Assembly (NCBI GenBank): GCA_030267565.1
Contig: BRXU01000010.1
Location: 1,670,501 to 1,734,500 of the forward strand
Direction: 5' to 3'
DNA: 64,000 nt
Source: Pleodorina starrii
Lineage: Eukaryota > Chlorophyta > Chlorophyceae > Chlamydomonadales > Volvocaceae
Position 1 is the stretch's first letter. Each line of letters opens with the position of its first letter. Below, piece after piece: positions 56,879-64,000 of this stretch. The notes beneath the pieces were generated by a model. The model did not search any database. It was given only the letters and a program-made list of their open reading frames with translations, and was not told the DNA's origin. The position numbers and the translations under genes are program-made.

Positions 56879-59397
56879 GTTGAGGTCTTGGGCCGCAGCG
56901 GACTGCGGCGGCACCCGATGCGGCTGTCGGGGGACGTCGGAAACTTGACGGAGAGTTGACAAGTCAAAAAGTCGCGTTCGGGACGTGACGGGCGCTGAGT
57001 GTGTAGGCGTGGCCTGGCCATTCGCTGGCGGCGATGTCGCAGATTTTGGAGGAAAAGTACTAGCGAACGCGCGTGCATAGGGATGGGAATGGGGGGCCGC
57101 ACGGCAAGCCAGCTGGGCGGCCGGGGGGTCGGGGATGGTGGCTGGCCAACCGTCCTCGAGGACGGTAAGGTCCGCCGGTCAGCATGCGAGGGCGCTGCCG
57201 GCACCTACTGTGCCCATAGTGTCTGCCTGTGCCTGTCTGCGTGGGGGGAGGGGGAGTGTTGCTGGGCATATACCGGGTACTTCCCTAGAAGCTGGTCGTG
57301 CCGAATGGGCTGGCATGCCGGGCCCCGTTGACTCGTGCATCTTTCGTGCAGCGGGCGGCGGGCACTAGCCACTGAGGTTGGAATGAAGCGCACTGATATG
57401 TGGCGGCGACGACCCGCCGCCGCCGGTCCCCCGCCGCTGCATCTGTGTACAGTAACGTATGCCGTGTCCAGGGGTGGTCATAAGAAGCAGAACCTGACTT
57501 TTCGTTTTTTTTGGAGTTCCCACGCTCAACTGTTTATCCTTGGTCTTTTGATTGTACGCCCCGCGATATGTTGTTGATATGTTGCAATTCGAACTCCTTC
57601 GAGCCCACGTAACCCAACCACTCTTCCTGTGGTATTTTCCGTTTTCCCGTAATTTTCCCGTACATTTCCCGTAAGAAATCGCAAAGCACTGCAATGTGTT
57701 GTATCCAAGCGAGGAAGCCGGTTGGCGTATTGTTGACAGAGCAGCTGCGCCGCGGGATAGGCGAGGCGCGGTGGGGCAAGGCAAGGCAAGGAATGCGGGA
57801 CGTGCGTGGGCTAATGCAGTGGCCCTGACAACCGACCCGCGGGTCACGGCCTGGCCGGGCTGGTGTCCTCCCGTAGCGATGCATGGTTTGTTGAAAAAAG
57901 GCTGGCACACGCCACCGCCGCCGCCGCCACCGCGCATATTGAACGGATGTAGCGGTGTAGCGGTGTCGCCGACGCGACGGGATTCAATTCGCCCGCTGGG
58001 TGTGCAGGGCGGCACGATGGCGTGCGTGGCTGCTGGCGACTTGGGACCCGAGCGTGTGTGTGTGGTCGGATCTGGTTCGGTTGCTTTTTGACAGCTCTGC
58101 GGTTTGCTTCACATGCGTGGCGTAGCGGTTGTTGTTCGGTAGTAGGGTAGCATGCGGTACGTAGTTTAGAAGTTTTCTTTCCAGCTGCGCGGATCTCTTC
58201 AGTGGAATTGGAGGGCCGGTTTGTATGGTGTGCAAGGTTGAGAAATGCATGTATGATCAGTTGGGATCAAGCGAGAAGATTTCCAAATAAATCAGTTTTG
58301 CCGCAAGTTCCCTGCCTTGCCGAAGGCTGGACAAGGCTGGTCTGGGCGAAGTGCTTCGTTGCTTTGGCAGCTCATAGTGGCGTAGTCCGTGCTCCTGTGG
58401 CTGTGAAGTGCGCGTGTGGGAAAGCTAGCAACATAGCACGAGTAAATGTCCTTTCTGTGTTCGTTGCGTAAAAGCCCTGCGGGGATGCATGTCCCATGAT
58501 CCGCTTCTTCTGTGCTTTTGTAGTACAACCTGTGCTTCTACGACTCCAGGTTCGCCGGTGCTTCTGTAATAGTACAAGCAAGTAAATGGGAAATGTTACC
58601 CACCCGGAAGTTGGTTGCGGGTTGGATGTATCACGCCCACGCGAAGCCGCCCTGCCGTAGCGCCGCGTGTAGGGCCTGGCTGTGCTGTTGTGTGCACTGC
58701 TGTCGATGCGCCGAAGTGGGGGCACAATCCGCATTGGGGGGCACATGCGGCGTGCCTGCTCTGCTCTGCCTTGCGCGGCGTCGAAAGGTGTACTGTCGTG
58801 CGTCAGCTAACACGTAGCGTAGCGTAGGTTGGATCTGGGATGTTGCGATAAATGACGGTAGGGTGGTGTGATGGCTGAGGGGCCTCTGTGTGGGTCCCAG
58901 CCATGCGCTAATCGCGCCCGCTCGCTGCTCGTGCGTGTGTTCCTGCACACTCGTTGTTAAGGCGGTTGGAAACGCTGGCGGTTAACGTCGTGCTGTGGTT
59001 GTTGTAACGAGCGCAACGGTTGCTGAACAAGTCGCCGCTCGCAATTCAGGCGCGCAGTCTTCTGTTGCCTGCATGCGTGTTTGATTGTTGTACGGTAGTA
59101 TCGTACAGTACCTTCCCTGGCACCTCCGTAGGACGTTCCCACTACAAACGGTGAAAAGACTATGGGTACCTCAATTTGTAATTGCAAACGTAATGAGGGT
59201 CATTCCAAATGCGCAACTGGACTAAGGTTGTTATCGTTACTCCTTTCCGCCTTGGGTCCCTACCTGGGCCCCCCTTTACCTGGGACCCTCTACAGCAGCA
59301 TCAGCCCCAGCCTCAATCTGGGCTACTCCAGGGGGTCCCAAGCGGTGACCCTTGCACTGCTTTCAGACAGGAAAGGCAGGCAGACAAGCAAGGCAAG
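56879..59397. other. Convergent intergenic region between SPS and the SET-domain gene
   Basis: About 2.5 kb with no supportable gene on either strand; it should hold both 3' UTRs. A plus-strand TGTAA occurs at 58565-58569 and another at 59003-59007. Using the first would give SPS a 3' UTR of about 1.7 kb. Confidence 0.45.
58565..58569 (+). terminator. Possible TGTAA polyadenylation signal for SPS
   Basis: First plus-strand TGTAA found after the SPS stop, about 1.7 kb downstream, so the assignment is weak. Confidence 0.25.
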
Positions 59398-62300
59398 CTA
59401 GTCCCCCAGCTCCAGCCACAACCGGGCCAACGCCTCCACCACCGCTTCCTCCTCCTCCTCCTCACGGGCCCTCCGAGCGCCGCTGCCTGCCCCGTCATCC
59501 CCACCATCAGTCCCCGCCCGCTCCGCCCCACCGCCCGCCGGCCGTCGCCACAGCCCGCTGCCGTCGACTCCGCCGCCGCGGCCATCCCCCATCCCCGCGG
59601 CTGGCGCAGGAGCCCCCTCGGCCTCGAGCCGGCAACCCGACCCAGCGCCGCCGCCGCCGCCGCCGCTGTTATTTGCTGTGGAAGCGGCGGCTCCGCCGGC
59701 TGTGAATGCGGACCGCCCGTCATCCGTCGTACAGCCTGTTGCCAGTGCGCCGTACCTGCAGGTCAGCGCGTAACGTAATGCCCTCCGCTGCACTCCAGGG
59801 TGGGTCGCAAACGACGGCGCTGCTCCGATCTCCGGTGCCCACACCACCATATCGCCGCCACCGCCGCCTCCGGGCCCCGCCTCCGCAGCCTCCGCCTCCG
59901 CCGCTGCCCTCCAGCCCTCCGCCGCTGCGTCCACGTGGAATGCCGTACCCGGCACCGTCGCCTCCGCCACCTCCACAAGCCTCGACCACCGCGCCGCCAG
60001 CACCCGCCGCTGCTCCCACCGCCACCCGCGCAGCGCTCCTAGCCGCCCTCCTCCCCCGCCGCCCTCCCCATCGCGCCCTCCACCCACTTCTCCGCCGCCA
60101 GTTGTCCCCTCCGCCTCCGCCACCTCCTCCGCCTCCGCCACCTCCGCCGCCATTATCATCACCCGCCGACACGCCAGCTCCAAATCCAGAGCGCCGCTGA
60201 AACCGAACATCAACCAGTCCAGCTCCCGTCGGGCATTGCTGCTGCGGCTGCGGCTGCTGCCGCCGGACAAGCCCGGCGGCAGCGCCTCCGCCCCTTCCCG
60301 CCCCGGCCCCCGCTGCGCCTCCTCTCCCCACAACGCTTCCGCCTCCACCCCAGCCACGTGACGCGGCCGCACGCTCCGCTGCTTCCCGGAGCCGTCGTCG
60401 ACATTGTCGTCGCCCGCGTGACGGCGGCCGCTGTCCACTTGCTGGTCCCCGTTCTGGATCTGTTGGTGGAGGTGGTGGAGGTGGTGGAGGTGGTGGCGGC
60501 GGCGGCTCAGTGCTGCCTCCAGCTGCTGCTCCGCGGCCGTCCATAGCTCAGTCAGTGCCGCCACCAGCAGCGCCAGCTGCCGTAGCGAGGGCGATGAGGG
60601 GAGGCCGGGGGGCAAGGCCGGCGGCTGGGCTCGGCTGGTACTGCCGGGGGGCGCCGCGGTCCCCGTTGGGCCGCCCTCGGCAGCGGCGGTGGCTGCTGCG
60701 GTGGTGGTTTTGGGGAGCAGGGCACCGCCCAGGATGGCCTCTGCCCACGCCCGTGCCTTCCGAGCCTCCTCGTCCTCCTCATCCTCCTCTTCTTCCCCCT
60801 CCTCCTCCTCTTCTTCTTCCCCCTCCTCCTCCTCCTCCTCCCCGTCCTCCTCTTCTCCTTGGCAATGATTCCCCCGCCGGCCCCAGGCATCCACATCCTC
60901 CCCCGGGCTCAAGCCCGAGGGGCCCTCCCCTGCCTCCTCCTCCCCTCCAGCAGCCGCCGTCGATGCGGTCCGCACAGGTCGCCCGACGCCGCCATCCCCC
61001 TCGTCCCCTCCCCCGTCTCCCGCCCCCGCGCCCACTGCCCCGCGCGCCTCCTTCGCCACCCGCCGCATCAGCCGTACCGCCAGCGGCCCCGCCCATCCGT
61101 CCACCAGCCGCCAGCCCGCCCGCAACCGGGCTACCAAGGCCCTCCCCTCCGGAGGCCGCAGCCCCGGTTCCAGATCCAGATCCAGATCTGGATTCGGTTC
61201 CAGTCCCAGTTCCTCCTCCAGGCTGCAGCGGGAGCAGCGGCACGTGAAGCCGTACTGCTCCCGCAGGGCCCTGCGCCGTACCTACGGGAAGGCACGGGGC
61301 GATGTGTATGTATGTGTGTGTGGGGGGGGGAGGGGAAAGAGGAGAGGGAAATTGGCCTCGCTTCCGGCTTTCGCACGGGATGGGTGCTCTGTTCGGATCT
61401 TTCCCTCCCTTGAGCGAAGTGAGGTGAGGCGCCGGACCCCCCTGGAGGTGGGTGGTGGAGGTGGGTGGTGGAGGTGGGTGGTGGAGGTGGAGGTGGTTAA
61501 CAGGCAGGGGCAGGGGGCGTGGGAGGGGGAGGGCACGCTCGGGTGGGCACTGGGCAGCAGGACGACGGCTCTGATGCGGATTGAGCTCCGGAGGGGCGAG
61601 CGAGCAGTCCGGCGCTTTGCCACCCCGCTGTCCTCCCCCACTCCCCGGCGGCAACACTACCGCTTACCCCCCCGCCCCCCACCTTCACACACACGCACCG
61701 CTCCGCAATCCCTTGCCCCGACCCCCCCCCAAGCCACACCCGCGCCCCCCACCCCAGTCCTGCCCTCACCTCCAGAGGTGCCGCCAGTGTGTCCCCCAGG
61801 TAGCTGTCGCACACCTCCTCGCCGCGACGGATGGGCCGACACACACGCACCTGTCGGGTTGCAGTGGGCCGGGGGCCGGGCGGCTTCGACTGAGGGCTTC
61901 GACTGTGGGCTTCGACTGTGGGCTTCGACGGCCCGGGCTAACGAACGAGGCGTGGTGTGGTGTGGTGGTGGTGGATATTAGAAGGACCGCAATGACCGAA
62001 TGACCCAGGGGGGCCAGAGGCTCCGGCGATGCTATCGACCCTCTCGCCTGGCATGCACGACAGCCACATCTCAGTGAAGGGTGAGGACGGAGGGGAGCTG
62101 AAACTCGCTCTGCGACGCTCTCTCCCGCGCCGCAAGGCCACCGGCATCTGCTCCCTCCCACCGACCTGCTCCCGCGGACCGCGCACTTCTCCCCTCCCCT
62201 CCCCTCCCCTCCTCTCGCCTCCCCCTTCCCGTGCCTGCACCTCCCCGCCCCCGGCTCCGGCCTATACGTGGATAACCCCCCCGCCTGCGCTCCAAATCCC

Positions 62301-62509
62301 CTCCCCTCCCCTGCCCCCTCCCCTGCCCCCTCCCCTGCCCCCTCCCCTGCCTGCTCACCACCATGGCCTCCCCCAACACATAGTGCACCGCATTGGGTGC
62401 ACAGCTGTGGTTCATCCAGGCGTGCTCCACCCACAGCCCCGTGTGGCCGGGGCGGTGCAGCCAGCGGCCCCCCTCGCCCCCCGACCGGCCGCCAAGTCCT
62501 GGATCACCG

Positions 62510-62544
<35 letters not shown>

Positions 62545-64000
62545 GACGTCAGCTCCCGCACCGGTCCCCGCCGCCTCGTCCTCCTCCACCGCCGCTGCCT
62601 GCGGCTCCCTCAACTCTGAAGCCTCCGCCACAGCCGCCACGTCCACCTGCCCCGCCGCCAGCCGAAGGAACTGCAGCGCCGGCAGAGCCGCCACGTCCAC
62701 CGCCACGTCGCCGCTGACGCCGCCGTCTGCGGGGATGGGGAGGCTGCCCGTGGTCGTGGTCGTGGTCGCGGCGGCAATGTGAGCCGCCGCCGCCGCCGCG
62801 TCCGTCGTCGGCGGCGTTGTCGCTGCCCGGGTCGTGGCTGCGGCGGCCCCGGCTAGTCGCGGTTGCAGTCGCGGTCGCAGCGGTGCCATTGCCATTGCCA
62901 TTGCGGGGTCCATCGAGGGGTCGGAGAAGCAGTTGAGCAGCAGCAGCCGCATCACCCACTCCGGGTCGAGCGCCGGACCGCCGCCGCCGCCGCCACCGCC
63001 GTCACCGTCGCCACCGGCTATGTCACAAGTGGTGGCAGCAGCGGCCGCGGCGCCGACCACAGCGCTCGACCCGCCAGTGTCCCGCTCCCGCTCCCGGTCC
63101 CGCAAGCCCAGATCGGGATTCGCAGTCCCTCCCTGGAGCGGTGACGGTGGCGGCTGCTGGGCATCCAGGCGCTGCAGAGTGTCGTACAGGTCGGCTGTAG
63201 CAGGGCCGAAGAAAGGTCGTACACAAGGGAGGTGGGTGTCAAGCGGTTGGGTTGGGTTTGTCGGCGGGCGAGTCCAGGGAGGGCTTCGGCTTCGGCTCCG
63301 GACCATCCAACGGGCGGACGCACACCGGTGGCCAGGCCGCACTGCCGTACAGCGTCCCTCCCTCCCTCCCTCCCTCCCTCCCTCCCTCCCTCCCTCCCTC
63401 CCTCCTCCTCACCCAGGTCCAGATCAGGACAGCGCTCCAGACTGGCGGCGGATCCATCGTACGACAGGCTCAGCAGCAGCCGCTGCGACGGCGACAGCGG
63501 CCCCAGGCAGATGGCGGCCGCCAGCGCCTCCACCGAGGGAGCCGCATCGCCCTCCCCATCACCCTCCCCTCCAGCAGCACCTTTCCCTCCAGCCTGCTTG
63601 CTGCCCTGGCCCTGACCCTGACCCTGGCCCTCGCCATCGAACAACACGGCAGTCGGCAGCACCACCAGCAGCAGCTCCCCCGGCCTCAGGTCCCGCAGGG
63701 CCACCAGCCCGCGGCCCTTTCCTGAAGAGGAGGGAAAGGACACGGGAGGAACGTGGAGGGAGGGAAGGGGATGGGACTGGCTGTGCGTGCGTGAGCGTGC
63801 TGTGATGCAGTGGTAGGGTGCGACGCAAGCTGGCTTCACCAAAATGTGCTGGGCAGTCGGGCCGGCAGGAAAGGTTGCCAGCCAACTTAACCCGTTTACC
63901 GTGAATGGGCCGCAGCGCCACCGGGCCGTAGTAGCGGGGCAAGGAGCGGGTGCGCTGCGAAGGCGCCGCCAGAGGGGAAGGCTTGGCTGGACGGCCGAGG
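59398..64000 (-). CDS. SET-domain protein (probable lysine methyltransferase), 3' part
   Basis: The 5' end lies right of the window. Visible exons: 64000-63900 (continuing), 63721-63413, 63194-62359, 61850-61770 and 61281-59398, all in phase, about 1070 residues. The SET domain is split. Its N-terminal strand set is GKGRGLVALRDLRPGELLLV; after a 280-residue Ala/Gly/Thr-rich insert with a poly-Gln tract come the catalytic motifs WMNHSCAPNAV and RRGEEVCDSYLGD, then a post-SET zinc motif in YGFTCRCSRC. NHSC, the GEE-SY pair and CxCxxC are the hallmark residues for SAM binding and catalysis, so the enzyme looks active. The layout resembles SMYD-type or TPR-SET plant proteins, but no MYND finger is visible. 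The long last exon (628 codons) contains an acidic Glu/Asp run and Gly-rich stretches. Substrate unknown. Confidence 0.85.
62257..62274 (+). repeat. Intronic 18-mer CCGGCCTATACGTGGATA, copy 3
   Basis: Exact copy in the SET-gene intron 62358-61851. That gene is on the minus strand, so this copy is antisense to its host, unlike the two in CBP80. Confidence 0.85.
62509..62541. repeat. (CTG)n coding a poly-Gln tract
   Basis: About ten CTG units, read on the minus strand as CAG, encode a Gln run inside the insert that splits the SET domain. Confidence 0.85.
63355..63406. repeat. (CCCT)n microsatellite next to a 5' splice site
   Basis: About twelve units. On the minus strand the SET-gene exon 63721-63413 ends GACCTGG, the intron starts GTGAGGAGGAGG and runs straight into GGGA units. 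Confidence 0.9.

Overview
The window looks like nuclear DNA from a volvocine green alga (Chlamydomonadales; Chlamydomonas, Gonium or Volvox type). The signs are GC-rich coding sequence with long Ala/Gly/Gln/Pro runs, many short introns with GT(G/A)(A/G)G-type donors and C-rich tracts before CAG acceptors, TGTAA-type 3' end signals, and a plant-type sucrose-phosphate synthase beside ordinary eukaryotic RNA-processing and mitochondrial genes. I read exons by hand from splice signals, reading-frame phase and protein similarity. No transcript evidence was available.

Layout from left to right: (1) 3' part of a GPR107/108-like seven-transmembrane protein (+, 1-1348); (2) a small SAM-dependent methyltransferase with a C-terminal hydrophobic tail (-, 1641-2685); (3) mitochondrial processing peptidase beta subunit (-, 3661-7288); (4) a CCDC174-like coiled-coil protein (-, 7807-10328); (5) a very large PAP/fibrillin-family protein (-, 12589-18190); (6) an F-box protein with an SMI1/KNR4 domain (-, 18752-22914); (7) an unrecognised 1890-residue Gln/Ala/Pro-rich protein (-, 24558-31198); (8) nuclear cap-binding protein CBP80/NCBP1 (+, 32687-41475); (9) sucrose-phosphate synthase (+, 42475-56878, 20 exons); (10) the 3' part of a SET-domain protein (-, 59398 to beyond 64000).

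Six minus-strand genes run in tandem from 1641 to 31198. The only divergent promoter region is 31199-32686, between genes 7 and 8. Genes 1/2 and 9/10 are convergent. The genes do not form one pathway. They are a mix of RNA metabolism (CBP80 and possibly the CCDC174-like protein), organelle biology (MPP-beta, PAP/fibrillin), carbon metabolism (SPS), membrane trafficking, ubiquitin targeting and methylation.

I found no mobile element, CRISPR array, RNA gene or clearly new multi-gene system. The observations most worth checking are an 18-base motif repeated exactly in three introns of two unrelated genes, G-rich repeats that start at 5' splice sites, a Gly/Arg-rich extension on CBP80, a 17-nt internal microexon, and a strong 14-bp inverted repeat inside an intron.
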